64,000 nt of DNA from Dermanyssus gallinae (GCA_003439945.1 QVRM01002279.1:160849-224848), one strand, 5' to 3'. Counted from the stretch's first letter, positions 1-12,129 are shown. Numbers and translations are program-made. The notes: generated from the sequence alone by a model not told the origin.

Positions 1-1320
1 ATCGCCGTGCCGGGCCACTGTGTACCAGTGCGTCACTAGTACACAGTGACCTACGTTTGTATGTATCGTATAGTAGCTTAGTTATTTGTTTCGTTCAACG
101 ACTATCACCAGTACGCCCTCGATCGAATCCCACAGTTTCTCTCTTGGAAAACTACTATGGCAGAAGTAATATTGCGACCTGCGTAAACTTGCAATTAGCT
201 CTTGGCATTAGAGCTGTACTATTGGATTGAAAAAATAATCTATTAGTGAAGTTCTTCTAACTATGGCATAGAGAAGGAATTGTTACATCAAACTCCTGTT
301 GTGTTTGGCACCCAAAGCGGACTGTACTCCTGAAGGAAACGCTCATCGCACTTTTATGAATGGAGTTTATTGTCATTTTGTTTAAATAGACATGCTCGCT
401 TTAAAACTCGTTTAGCAGATAAAGCTGAGGGAAATTTTTAGTGCTGTCATTTTCTATTTAGTACGATACAACGGCACGGCTTCTACTTCAGTATCAGCGG
501 TCTGCAATAGTTATGATAACTGAGTCGGTTATAGACGCCTTTACATTTGTGTACAGGGACACCAGAGCGATCCGGTGTACGTTTAGCTCTTGCACAAAAG
601 CGCAGCCCTGTACTTCAATGTGTCAGCCCTAAATAATACGTACATTTATTGTTGGTTTTTAACTCACTTGCATGTTATGAAGCGTTGAGGAATCGCAGGT
701 TAATCTTAGCAGATCTAAGAGGCGCTCACTAATGGGTCATGACTGATGCTAGGTGCTGCATATCGATCTCCACAGGAGCCTTAAGTTCCGATTGCAATAT
801 CTGGCTTGATTTCCAGAAAAAAAGGCAAAAGAAAAGCTCACTCGTACGCTGATTCAACAGTTTGCGCACCAGTGACCCTGATTACATAAGGCGCTTCTAT
901 ATTCAGATGCTATGATACTCTTCCTTAGTATGATATAGTTAGCTTAGTGCTATCTATACCATACTAAAACGTATGGAATAGAGAGCACTATATTATATCC
1001 CAGTAATAAGATTTTGACGCGCCAGCTGTTTAAACATACGGTAATCGGCGTAAAATTGGCATTCGCTAACACTAGACAATGTGATACGCTCGCGTGGTAG
1101 ACAACACCGACGAACAACTTGTTTCACAAAAAAGGAAAATTTGTAAAATTTCCCAAATAATAAAAGATCTCTGACCTCCATGCTTAAAATCTTACCACGT
1201 GATACATAACTGTTTTAAGTAACTGAGTAAACTGAGAAATGTGATATGAATTAATTTGACCCTTTATTTTCTTAGAGAAACCATGCCACATTATATATAA
1301 ACACGCCACGGCTCGTTAGA
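1..1320. other. no gene seen; terminal hairpin at 16-48
   Basis: I see no coding region or recognisable repeat in this stretch. The exception is a hairpin at 16-48: arms CACTGTGTAC (16-25) and GTACACAGTG (39-48) enclose a second 4-bp stem (27-30 with 34-37), interrupted by a single C/A mismatch. The 62-codon minus frame at 993-1181 has no family signature and is treated as chance. Confidence 0.5.
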
Positions 1321-1418
1321 CATTTGTATTTAATAGGGTATATTTATGAAGCAATGCGAAAGTGGCTCCGTAGACGTTAAATGTTGGTTGAGAGTCAGCC
1401 CGAAAACTCTTTTAGACT
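1321..1418 (+). mobile_element. SINE body fragment (same family as 61823-62009)
   Basis: This stretch matches the body of the SINE at 61823-62009, in the same order and strand. Shared blocks are CATTTGTATTTA, GAAGCAATGCGAAA, GACGTTAAAT and a TTGG(T/C)TGA block. The copy has many substitutions, and its tRNA-like head is not clearly readable upstream (1270-1320), so it is an older, 5'-degraded insertion. No target-site duplication was found. The match is read directly from the two sequences; SINE status comes from the better copy. Confidence 0.7.
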
Positions 1419-3461
1419 ATGTCGAGCAACGATGTCTAACGGGATACCGGGAGCTTAACATATAATACTCACATCCACACGTACACAAATTACAAAACCG
1501 TCAGAATAATTCGCTGCGAAAATTGTTTAAGTGTAAGAACAGTGACAGCGTTTAATTGTTGCGGATGTCTATTTTAAGTATGACACTTAGGGTACCTGAT
1601 ACAAAGAACGAGTTTGGACAGTAGCCACCAAAACTGGCCATCGGCCATTTATGGAAAAGACCACCTAAGAGGATGTCCCACGTTCAAAACACGTTAAACG
1701 CGCTGATAAACAACTCATTTGCATCAGCAAACTGGTTGCTGTAATCACGTCCATCTGTATCGTTGTCGTTTTACCTAGAGTAATTACAGACCCGTAAAAA
1801 TGACGGTACTAGAAACTATACGTAAGCCATAGCTGACGTACGTTCGGAAACAGATGTAAATGTCCTCCGTATATAGCCATACATGTCTATAAGAGTGCAT
1901 ACACGTGACTGCAGGAAGAGTGAGCTTACCCATGCATGCATCTCACAAAATTACATGCTTTAAAATATAAATGAATACGAAGCAATTTGATTTTTATGTA
2001 GACTTATATTATCGATTTACATTACATACTGGATCAACGTTGCATGTAACGCTGCTAGCCGCGCGCACGCAGCTCAATGCAATGTACCTTTCGGCCACTG
2101 ACCCAAACTTACGACCTTAATTCGTTAGCCAGACGCTTATGCAATTGTACCCTTAAACGAAACGCGCAAAAGATCTGGAAAAAAAACAGGCTTGTCTTTC
2201 GAGACGGAACGGCAAGCGGATTCGCGGGTCTGGGTCCTCTACATGTCCCATCGGTTTCTCCCTATCCACATTCCACTTTATTTTAGATACAGTGTCCGCG
2301 GTCTCTTTACTGCGGTGTGAGATTGACAAACAGGGTGCCTTCGAGAGAGTCCAGCCGCAGAGTTTACGATCAGGGAGGTCGTATATGCCACTCAAAAGCT
2401 TCAGAACAATAAAGCAGCAGCAGTTGGACTTTACCAAATCCGAATGAGCATCTCAAAGTGCACTTTGGACGAGACTCATCAAAACGTGTTTGCATTTGTG
2501 TAGGTTGCCCTCGGACTAGCAAAAAGTCCTCTGATCATGCTAAAAGGAAAATGCAACCGCAGGGAGGCAGGTTGTCAAAAAGAGATGTTACCGCAAGTTG
2601 CGTCTGTGATTTTTAAAGGTGCACAAAACGTAAGTCGCTGTGCGGCCCAGCTCGGTGACGGACGCTCGACTGGTACTTAAATGCGTTTTACTATTTCAAT
2701 GCGTCCGACGTAGGTGATAATAAACGATGGATGACATAATACGTCCAATTATAGATCCTTCATATAAAAGGGTAACGACATGTGTATTTAGGTAAACATG
2801 CCAAGCGAATAATACATTCGATCAATACGGCATTGGCAGGTTCTTGTTTTTTTAAGATCTATTGGATTTTACCTTAAAATACTTAGGACAGCCCACACGA
2901 TTAGGGCAACGCGAACAAAAGCGAGTATTCACATCGTAGAATCTCAGAATCAATATTTAGGAAAAACATTTCATTGTTTTCACATTCACCGTATACAATT
3001 TATCAACATTTGGTAGGCATCAGTACTCTGGTGGGAATCAATATTATGTCATATGTTTTGAGATCGATGTGAACTGCATTTTCGCAAGTCCAGTTCAGTC
3101 CACAACGTTGAGCAATATGAGGAGACTTGTTGCATTGAGTTGACGCCTTGCCCACTGAATTTTCGGACTCGCTAACTCACTGTGCCAAACATCTTGCTAT
3201 GCCTATGCGACACGTATTACATGAGTGTTGTCCAGCATTTTCCCTAAATGGGCTAACAAGTCCGTACAGTTTTCAAAGCTAATTTTATTGTGTTTAACAA
3301 CAAAAAAAACCATAATAACCTTCCCAAAAACTGTGCACAAACTAAATAAGCGAATTTAAGCATTTTTGTCACAAAACGATCGCATTGCCTTAAGCGAGCT
3401 GCGAAGCCCACTGGTAGTGTGCGTTTGCGCATGATAATTGCTATTATTTAGGAACTGTCAT
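1419..3461. other. no gene or repeat recognised
   Basis: I see nothing supportable in this stretch. The short frames at 2077-2286 (+) and 2153-2437 (-) overlap each other and show no domain, so they are not called. Confidence 0.4.
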
Positions 3462-3574
3462 GTATTTGCAGGGTTTTATCAGCTTATAAACAAGCTTTTC
3501 TGAGAGAAGCAGTATTTGCAGGGCTTTATGAGCTTATAAACAAGCTTTTCTTAGAGAAGCAGTATTTTCAGGGT
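3462..3574 (+). repeat. 50-bp tandem duplication, about 2.3 copies
   Basis: The unit starts GTATTTGCAGGG and ends GAGAAGCA. It occurs at 3462-3511 and 3512-3561, followed by a 13-bp partial third copy. The two full units differ at only a few bases, which suggests a fairly recent local duplication. Each unit contains TTATAAACAAGCTT. There is no coding potential. Confidence 0.85.
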
Positions 3575-5121
3575 CGGGGTTAAGGCCCTTGACAGCGGGG
3601 TATCTACAGGTATCGTCTATTATCGAATGTTTATAGTCCGGAAAATAACAGGGGACATATTCCTTTTGAGCAGGGATAGCATCATACCCAACAAGATGGT
3701 GACACAAAATTATTGGCCAACAATCTCTCAGGTTTAGTATATTATTATGTTATACCACTAAAATAACTTCGTCATTATATGAAGGCAAAATTAAGCACAA
3801 TTGGCAAAACAAATTGCAAACGTATAGAACAGCCGGCTGCTTGCACCATTGGTGGATATTAAACTTAGTTTTAAAACTGGAATATATAATGTGTGCAACT
3901 TGCAAACTAAGGAACGATACCTGCTAACTATTGGCAACATTAAATGGTTCGCTGAAATAAAATTTAAAAGTTGTTTACTTTTTAACGTAATTGTCTTCGA
4001 GTTGTCGAGTTACACGGAAGCTGCAGTTAAGCTGCAACCTTGAGCGGAAATGGAATTATTAAACATTCGCGTTTTAGTCGTTATTTTCGGCTTACCCAAA
4101 CACGACGATTTGCCTTAAGGTGTTTAGGCAGCTTACAGAAGCCCCGGGGTTATCTTTACGCTATGTTTGTTAAACCCATTTAATTATCTTTTAGCAACAC
4201 ACTCGTATCAGTAGGTTTTCATCTTGTTGCCAGGAAGTTTGAAACAAGGCGGGTACCGCTGCCTCTGCGGCGGCTGTGTCTTTGCATATTGCTTGACGTT
4301 TGTTCGTAGATTAGGTTCTTATCCGCGATTTTACGGTAGAGAGAACGAACTGAGACGTGAGATTGACGGGGGTTCGTCTCATCTCTCTCTCTCGTAGTCT
4401 GCAAGGCCTCCCGTCACCCCCTGGTGGCTGGTTCATAATCTTCCTATGAAACGTTGCCCTCAAAGAAAAATCTACGGCGTCGCATTGTAGGGCAGAGAAG
4501 CAAAACTCATAGATCGATTGAAAGGAAAAGAAGAAAAACGAAAGACTCGTTCGCACCTCGTACGAATCCCAGGGGTGTCTCTCCAGACAAGCGCGGGAAT
4601 TATTAGACCATATGCAGTTGGGTGAGCGGGAGGGGTAGATGTTATAAATTCACTTCGACTTCAACGGTCGATGTTCTTTGGACGTGACCCTCACGCAGAA
4701 CAAAGGAAATTTCAATCGATTTGTGTCTCGAAACGCGAACCGCCGACCAAGTTCGCGAAGCCCTACCCCACAGGGGAACGGTTTGGAAACGGTAAGGTTT
4801 CGCAACAGGACGAGGCGCTGGCCAAGCACTCGCTTTCGGTCGCCGATATAATTTATCAGTGCGGCAGTTACACACCTAACAGCTTCCAAAACGGATTTTT
4901 CTTCTCCCGACTCACTGAGTGACTCGAAGCCGCTAGACGAGCCACCGTCAATGAAGAGACTTTGGGAGAGGCAAAACCGATTTTTTTTTAATGTTAGACC
5001 GAGCCGCACTCGGCAAACTCGGCAGTGGCGAAATGCTCACTAATGCAGCGCCAACCTTACAAAGATCAAACGATACTGCTGCTTTGTTAGCCATACTTTA
5101 GTATCTTGATATACATTATTG
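3575..5121. other. no gene recognised
   Basis: Short frames cluster at 4219-5009 on both strands and overlap in several phases, but none shows a domain. A CT-rich run lies at about 4381-4395. I cannot assign a function. Confidence 0.4.
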
Positions 5122-5161
5122 TCTAATATTAGAAGTATATATATATATTTCTAATATTAGA
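5122..5161. repeat. perfect inverted repeat, AT-rich hairpin
   Basis: The arms TCTAATATTAGAA (5122-5134) and TTCTAATATTAGA (5149-5161) are perfect reverse complements, separated by a 14-nt TA-rich loop. Each arm also contains the palindrome CTAATATTAG. This may be a cruciform-prone site or the remnant of a small foldback element. Confidence 0.8.
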
Positions 5162-5771
5162 TATATATTATCTTGGAGCGTCCTATTGTATAGGAGCTAC
5201 AAAAACATTTAAAAACAGATACTGCGTTTTTATCACCGAGTAGTCGCAAGCTTCGGTAAAGCGTGAATACGCTTTTTCTTAAATATCTTTAGCACAAAGG
5301 GTTTCTGTTGGTTGAAAATGGATGTTGAGTTACTGTATGCACACTTGTGGCCAGGCTTCAGAGAGGCAGAGCATGACGAGAAGCATTCGACCGGTACGGG
5401 TCTATTTGCTTTGATTTGCAACTCTATCCACGGCAATGCCATTAACCCCTTTGATACAACCGTGTGACCCCCGAAAAAAAACACGACAGGCTCGAGTCGC
5501 AGCTTCAAGCTGGCATCTGTAGAATAATATAGCTGCCAATGTCACTTATCTCGTTGCCCTAGCTACGCATGGACGATTTAAGTTAAATTAAAGTATACCA
5601 ATAAGTTTTGCCAACCGTTTCCCGTAACTCTAGGTGTTTAACCTTACTTAATTGCAAGTGCACACTTACCCGACGATTGCGAAAAAACCGTGCCGTGTTT
5701 GTAAAGCAATTAGTTTATGCGGCTACGGAAAACGGTCGTAACTGAAAAGATACGGTAGATTGAGTCTCTCT
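5162..5771. other. no gene recognised
   Basis: I see nothing recognisable. A minus frame at 5233-5508 lacks family features. Confidence 0.35.
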
Positions 5772-5785
5772 CCCCCCCCCCCCCC
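5772..5785 (+). repeat. poly-C run (14 C)
   Basis: This homopolymer lies just outside the 3' end of the minus-strand LINE and is preceded by a short TC-rich run. Confidence 0.9.
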
Positions 5786-5918
5786 TATTTATATCAAATC
5801 AAATCAAATGCACCTTTATTTAGTCAAAGGGGGGACAATATTTACATTTTAGAAACCGTTACCTAGATACATACAATAGTCAGTTTACTTGTGTAGCGAC
5901 ATTTGCACTGTTAGTGCT

Positions 5919-8900
5919 TTAAGTTCTCATTGCCCTCGCCATCCGCCACGAAAACATGTTATTTACACGATCTGGCTTGGCAATTTGTTTCGACGAGATG
6001 GTGTTACCGCTTCTAAGATTGTTCAACCGAATGCTAAAATAATTTGACTTATTTGATGAGTTTATAATACGATTGAACATGCGATAATCCGCTCTGGACT
6101 GAAGTTCCCGAATAGGGCTTATCACAATAGAATTTCGGGCAACGTTACACCTTAACGAGACACGACGAAGGAATCTCCTCTGTACACTTTCCATTGCTTC
6201 AATGTGTTTATCTAAGTAAGGCCGCCAAACCTCACAGCAATAGAGAAACTTAGGTACAACCAAACTATTATAAAGCCTCATGTAAAAATTGTAATCATTA
6301 ATTATGAAACAACGAAATATGGTATTAGATATAAGATTAGCTGATCGGATGACTTGTGTAATATGGGTGCTAAAATCCAGTTGCGGTGTCACCGCAACCC
6401 CTAGGTCCCTAATACAATTTAAAATAGGGATAGCCTCCCCATGTAGCGTGTAGTTATGGGCTTCTTTTAAACACAATACAGCACATTTCGGCACTGATAT
6501 AAGCATTTCATTATCCACACACCACTTAGAAACCGCTTCAATCGTACTGTGTAGTACTTGCCTTTCGCTAGCGGTGTTGGAAGGTCCGTATAGTTTTAAA
6601 TCATCAGCATAAAGCTTATAAGTTATCGACTCAGGAATAACGTTTCTAAGATCTAAAACAAATGTGTAAAATAAAAGTGGCCCGAGGCTTGATCCCTGAG
6701 GAACACCTGAGGGGCACGTGCCCGACTCACTAAAGCTATTGTTTACGCGAACGCAGAACTCTCTACGGGTAAGATAACTAGCAATCCATGATATAGAGCG
6801 AGTATCTACATCCAAGTACCTAAGCTTTTGTACAAGTTTTACATGGTTTACTCTATCAAATGCCTTTGAGAAATTAAAATATATACAATCAAAGGCCAGC
6901 CTATTGTTTATCATAACAGCCCAATCTTGAGTCATTTCGACGAGTTGAGTTGCCGTGGATTTGCCTTTAGTAAAACCATGTTGATTCTCATCCAGCAAGC
7001 ATTTAGATTGAAAAAAATTAAAAATGTGGTCCACTAGCAGTTTTTTAAAGATGATACATGCGATAGATGATTGAGCTACAGGTCTGTAATTATCTACATT
7101 TGACCTTAGACCCTTCTTATGTACAGGGGTTACGACTGATTGCCGAAAATGTTTTGGCACAATGCCATCCTCATAAGACCTACTGAATATCAAGAAAAGG
7201 GGTTCAGTTATCGCAGACGCTACATTTTTATAAAATATGAGTGGGATTAAATCAGGAGTAAAGCTGCATTTAGTGGGTAGTTGTTTGATTTTAGAAGGAA
7301 TATTATATTCTGATATTTCCAAGTATGGACAACTATCTTTCGAGACCACGTCGTTGGAAACACCTTCGGGAACCGAACTCCCTTGGGCAACATAAACCAA
7401 CGAGAAGAAGTGCTTAAATGCATTTGCTTTAGAAGCGTCGTCTACGAGGACCGTCTGATCTATATTTAAAGCCGCCATGTTTTCTTTTCCTTTTAATCGC
7501 TTATTTGCATATCTAAAAAACGACTTTGTGTTTTTTAAATCAAGACTGGCTTCTTCCATTATACGAAGTCTTCTAGTCGCCTTCCTTAACTTTTTTTCAT
7601 ACTGCACATTTGGCTCCTGGTCAATCAACCGTTCTAGATTGGTGACATATTTACGTAAATTTGCATTATTTTTTGACTTGCCATTTCGTTTAGGTACAAA
7701 CTCTTCAATTAGTGAATGTATCTGGAATACAAAGCTATCATACATCGAGTCAACGGTATCGCAATTTAAAAACAAGTTCCTCCAGTTTATACAAGCAAGC
7801 CTACAGCGGATTATTTCATAGTTCCCCTTCCAGAAATTATAACCTCCCTCGTCTACCGTAGGATAATTAGCATCAAATAAAATAGAAAACGAAATGGCAT
7901 TGTGGTCGGATGGAATTGGCGACTGAAATACTCGTATATCTTCAATGATGGACGGGTCTGAGGTTAAAACTAAATCAATAATAGAGCCCAGATTGTCGTC
8001 GTAATCGTCGGAGGTACCTAAGATTCTTTCATCAGTGACAATACAACTATTAGTAAAACTAGTAGCTAAATGGCTAACACTACTAAGGTTACCATTACTA
8101 TTAATGTGACTAGTTGCATGACTGTCATTACTATATCTATTACCATTACTATTGGTGTGACTGGATAGTTTACTGAAATTATTATTTATGTTAGTGTCAT
8201 TACATTGAGTAGCGAAGTGATTCTTAGCATTACCTACAGTGGCGAATGTGTTATCTATTTCATCATTGGAACTGACCTGCGCAGCCTCAGCACAGGGCGA
8301 GTGACCTCGTCTATTTGTTGGTGTAAGCCGTTGGTGATGCAGGCATTAACAAAGGTGGACTCCATGGTTTGCGAATCTAAAAGCGTAATATCCTTCCAGT
8401 GTATTTTTGGAAGGTTGAAATCTCCAGAAATTAAAATTGGACTGGTTGTATCACAAATTAAGTCAAATGAATCACATACAGTTTTCATGCGTTTCTTGCG
8501 TTCAGCAAGGGTGCCGGCGTTTGTTGCATAATAACAGGCAACCCTGATGGAACTATGTTTGGAATATACGTCTAACGCGACAGCTTCGATGCCACTCTCT
8601 AGTCTTAGTTCACCAACTTTCATCGTGTTTTGAATTAATATACAAACCCCCCCTTCTCGGGAGCCACGATCACATCGAAATACTGAGTACCTATCATCAC
8701 ACGACAGTTCTCTATCGGTTACGTGCTTGCCACCTACACCTAACCAGGTTTCGGTTATAAACACTATATTAATATCATTTAAGGCAGTATATGAACTGAG
8801 CAATTGTGTACGATCATCTTTACCTATCGAACGTGCATTAAAATATAAACATTTTATCGCGTTTTTATCCGCAGGGGTAAGTGATGCCAACTGTTCGGCG

Positions 8901-8935
8901 GAGACTTTGGGGTGGTAATTTAATCTAGATTGTTT
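5919..8935 (-). pseudogene. LINE ORF2: EEN endonuclease and reverse transcriptase, frameshifted
   Basis: The endonuclease half (8255 upward) shows FNARS, ITETWL and GDFNLPKIHW. The frame breaks at about 8285-8298. The other frame then gives LDLVLT and SDHNA, completing the EEN motif set, and runs open into the RT. RT motifs in the 618-codon part are NYRP, a GFTKGKST block, motif A as YFNFSKAFD, motif B SGVPQGSSLGPLLF and motif C YADD (residues 389-392). In motif A the first catalytic Asp is Asn (residue 301, codon AAT at 6873-6875), which should abolish polymerisation. A long Asn/Ser-rich insert sits between the TRP and LDLVLT motifs of the endonuclease. No ATG precedes the first EEN motif. 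I infer a recently disabled copy. Confidence 0.85.
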
Positions 8936-10546
8936 TAAAACAGCAGGTAGTCTGGGAAGAGGCTGGGAAGTGGAGGTACTGGTGGCAGAGGTGGAGGCGG
9001 TATGTGGAGCCGGGGGGGCCAGATGGCTGGGAGAACCGGCGGTGGAGGAAGGGGTGGAGAACGGTGTTGAAAAGGAGCGATCCCGGTTTGGTAGTTAAAG
9101 TTGTTTATACTACTGCCGGCAACGGAGGAGGAAAATGCCCGGGAGGAATGGTCAGCTGGTTGACGCCGAGTTGCATTGAACTTAATGTTAATTCCCGCAA
9201 TATTAGGTTTCACTCCCAGGAAACTGGCGGCTTCACGGGCGATAGGCCTGGCCGCCTGCCTTGCTCCACGGCGGTTGAAATGAACTCCATCGGTGTCCAT
9301 AGACCGGGCACAGCGCTGGATATACGAGAAGTCACGATAAAGCACGGCCGAATCCTTAAATTTAGCCAACATTTTACCGTTAACAACTTCGCAATCCGCG
9401 CGGCGGTCTTTGCCTGGACCGCCTGTTACTACCGGGATAGAACAGACGGTCAGCCTGACGTTGTTGGCTTCGCAGAACTTCACCAGGTCATTCAGCTGAT
9501 GCTCCATCCGCCTCCACACCTCGACAATATCCTCACTGGCTGGGCTCTTCAAGATATCATTCAACCCGGCGTGCAGCATGACAAGCTGGTCCGTCGGCTG
9601 TGTGTTATATATGGCAATATGGCGACGCACGTTTGCGATAACCTTGCTTAACGTGGCGCCGCCTTGCCCCGAGATATTACAGCGCACGTCGCCACCCATC
9701 ATGTCAAGCACGTTCGTCGCAAGCCGGGAGATGTTGGAGTTACCGGCCAGAAGAACGGACTTGACGGGTGGTGAGTGGAAGGACGACTCTCGGGTAGGCT
9801 GAGAGTCGACTGCAGTGCCATCGATGCCAGCCTGCACGAAGATGTCTGTTTGTGTGCAAGCGGTGACATTGCGTATAGCAGTTGGGATTCCGTTGTTTGT
9901 GGATAAAACTACTGTTTTACTGTTTTCAATCAGCGCGGAAGAAGCTGCAGCCGGCAACCCGTTGGTTTTGGTGTCAGATGTTGCAGCTACCGCTGCTGCC
10001 GCGCTGTCCTCCACCACTGCAGCAATCAGTGAGCCGATGTTTGATACGCTTGATGGTATTGTTGCCGCTGCTGCTGCAGTTTCAAGAGCCTCTGTGATCC
10101 TTCGTGCAACAGCCGGTAGGTCGTTGGTCTGGTCGCCTGTTTTTGTTGTTGCTGTTGCACTGGCTATTGTTGTCATTATGTTTGGTGCGTTTTTCTCTGT
10201 TTGAGGCGAGGGAGAGAGGACGGCGACGCTCAATTCACCGTGAGCTGAGATAAAATCTAATTTGGTAAAAATAGCTCTGATTTTTTCATCATGATCGTTG
10301 TCCGTTCTTAAAATTGCTTTCTTGAGGTCTTCAATGGCGGATTTAAAAACACACAATGTTTTTCCGACGTTAACACAATAGTTATCATTACAAGCAGCCT
10401 GTTTATCCACAAGCTCAATTATATTCGTTTCCTTTCTCTTCTTTTTCAATTCTGAATTTACAATGTATGCACACAAATGCATCACTGTTTGGTGCTGAGC
10501 ACCTGAACAAGCCACCGCAGTATATACATGCGATAGCTGGTGTCAT
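8935..10546 (-). CDS. LINE ORF1 protein with SGNH-hydrolase-like domain (one frameshift)
   Basis: The likely start is ATG at 10544-10546, giving an N terminus with CIYCG and CIHCK pairs (a four-cysteine zinc-binding pattern). This part is in a different frame from the 526-codon body read from 10515. A one-base indel is needed near the A5 run at 10442-10446. The body then has a helical/charged region, an Ala/Thr-rich low-complexity stretch (about residues 110-200), and an SGNH-like domain at about 252-432. That domain has GNS at 258-260 (nucleophile Ser kept; usual GDS changed to GNS), GLND at 317-320 and DGVH at 409-412. It ends in a Pro-rich tail (about 485-520). Such ORF1 proteins bind element RNA, and their esterase role is poorly understood. 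The coding potential overlaps the ORF2 frame. Confidence 0.8.
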
Positions 10547-10620
10547 AAGGCAGGCTGGCTGGGTGGACGGCGTTGACGGCTGGGTGACGGCGTTATATAT
10601 ATATATATTGAGTTGATGCA

Positions 10621-11031
10621 AACGTTCCTACCGTTTTTTGCACAAACCCGTCAATGATATATTGCCAACGATCAACCAGCTCATCTCCTCTTTTGTATAA
10701 GTCTTGTTTTCTGGCAATGAATTTGTGTTGTACCTTATTTTGGACAGACACGAGCGAATTCAATTTTGTCTAGTGTCCGCGAGTTCTTCTTGCGCACGAA
10801 GGGTTATCTTGCGACACATGCACATCTCTCATTTGCCCGTCCTGGATGGAACTCGATGCGGCGCGAGTTACGCGGCCGTCCGTGACTCCAACAATGCGTT
10901 AATTTGCCCAGCGATCTGCTAACACTGACACCGATAAATCCAACGCTGCACTCGTATTGAGCTGGGGAGGCGGGGGGGGGGGGCACACGCTTGTGTCACG
11001 ATCAGAATCAGAGCTTGATCAGCAGGACTAA
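10621..11031. other. no gene; poly-G run near 10971-10981
   Basis: This is the 5' flank of the LINE. Only a G homopolymer run stands out (about 10971-10981). Overlapping short frames on both strands are unsupported. Confidence 0.4.
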
Positions 11032-11105
11032 GCAAAGTGGCTTAGTGGCAAAGCGATTGCCTTGCGATTGGGAGGTCGTGGGTCGTAAAAGCTATACCGG
11101 CCACT
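11032..11105 (+). mobile_element. tRNA-derived SINE head
   Basis: AGTGGCTTAGTGGCAAAGCG (11035-11054) fits a pol III A box, and GGAGGTCGTGGGTCGTAAAA (11081-11100) sits at B-box spacing, with the usual TTCGAAT core altered to a GTCGTAA form. This is the layout of a tRNA-derived SINE promoter. The body probably continues to about 11200, but I have no second copy to fix its end. Related heads are at 22741 and 27330. Confidence 0.55.
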
Positions 11106-12129
11106 CCTAAATTGGTTTTCATGGGTTCCAATTCAGACTAGATGAATGCTGGAGTTGACTTTAATCGAAAATGATTGGACAAAAAACGCGGGGTACAGAT
11201 GTCTCAGTAAAAAGAGAAAGTGCATTACCACCCAACCCATATTATTACCTTTATTATTATTACTTTTTAGATGCTATCTAAGTTTGCTCTGTCTATAGCC
11301 ACAAGGTCAGTTCTCTTCGAGTCTCTCCTTATAAAAAAATTGAAGATAGGCAGGCATTCGGGCCACCTTTATATTGAACAAGGTAGGCGTTATTTGAAGG
11401 GACAACTCCGGTAGTGATTTAATCTGCAACCCCAACAGTATTGTCTACGGCAGAATTCATGCTCGCCGAAACCAATGGCGCGGGCTCTCTGTTTTTAACC
11501 AAACCCTTTTCTACAGGGAAAGTTCCATGAATTAATGGGATAGAACGAAGACATGTATATATATATGGCGCTAAAAACTTTTATGATTTAATATTCTGTT
11601 ATATTTGATTGTTCCGTATGGACAGGTCACTGGTCGTAGACGGCATTTGGAATGCAAACGATTCGCCATAGGTGATATTGGCTACCTTAGGCGATTGGTG
11701 TTAGCCATCCATTATTGCAACTGAGCCCGATGGCGTTCGAGACTTTGCGAGCTGCAGGCCCCCTTATGCTTAAGTTGATTTTAACCTTTCGAAGGGAGAC
11801 TTGAGAGCATCCGAATTCTTGCATCAGAGGCTGTCGCTCGACATTCAGCGATGAAATGCGGCGCCTGTTCGGGGCACATTGTGGAGCTGGGCTAACCCTG
11901 GGTTAGAGAACCTGTGACCACCCCTTCGCGCGGAGATAATTGTCTCCTCCAAAGTGCTAGACTGGCGAAGTTATATAAATAAAAACGATAAACAAGTAAT
12001 TATTTTACGAATGTCAAAAAGCTTTTCAAAGCGGCCCAGGTGCCTCTTCAGGACTCGGTAATACCTGAGATCCGCCTTGCGTAATTGAGCACGAAAAGTT
12101 TGTAGGCGCTCTATATTCTGGCTGTAGTT
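11106..12129. other. no gene recognised; probable SINE body at its start
   Basis: The first about 100 bases may be SINE body. The remainder shows no coding signal I can support. Confidence 0.35.

Larger units (their letters stand above)
5793..10620 (-). mobile_element. near-full-length CR1/L2-like LINE
   Basis: A non-LTR retrotransposon lies on the minus strand. From its 5' end it has a short leader, ORF1 (zinc-finger-like N terminus, SGNH-hydrolase-like domain), and ORF2 (apurinic-type endonuclease followed by reverse transcriptase). It ends in a short 3' UTR with a pentanucleotide tail (TTGAT/ATCAA, three units, 5793-5809). An SGNH/esterase-type ORF1 with an EEN+RT ORF2 is established for CR1 and related clades; the exact clade is inferred. 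The 5' boundary is uncertain because a (TA)n run lies at about 10597-10610. No clear target-site duplication was found. The copy is old enough to carry two frameshifts and a catalytic change, but most of both frames is open, so it is one of the younger elements here. Confidence 0.85.

Noticed and set aside
9004..9651. 215-codon plus-strand frame
   Set aside because: It is antisense to the LINE ORF1 SGNH domain, which carries the recognisable motifs.
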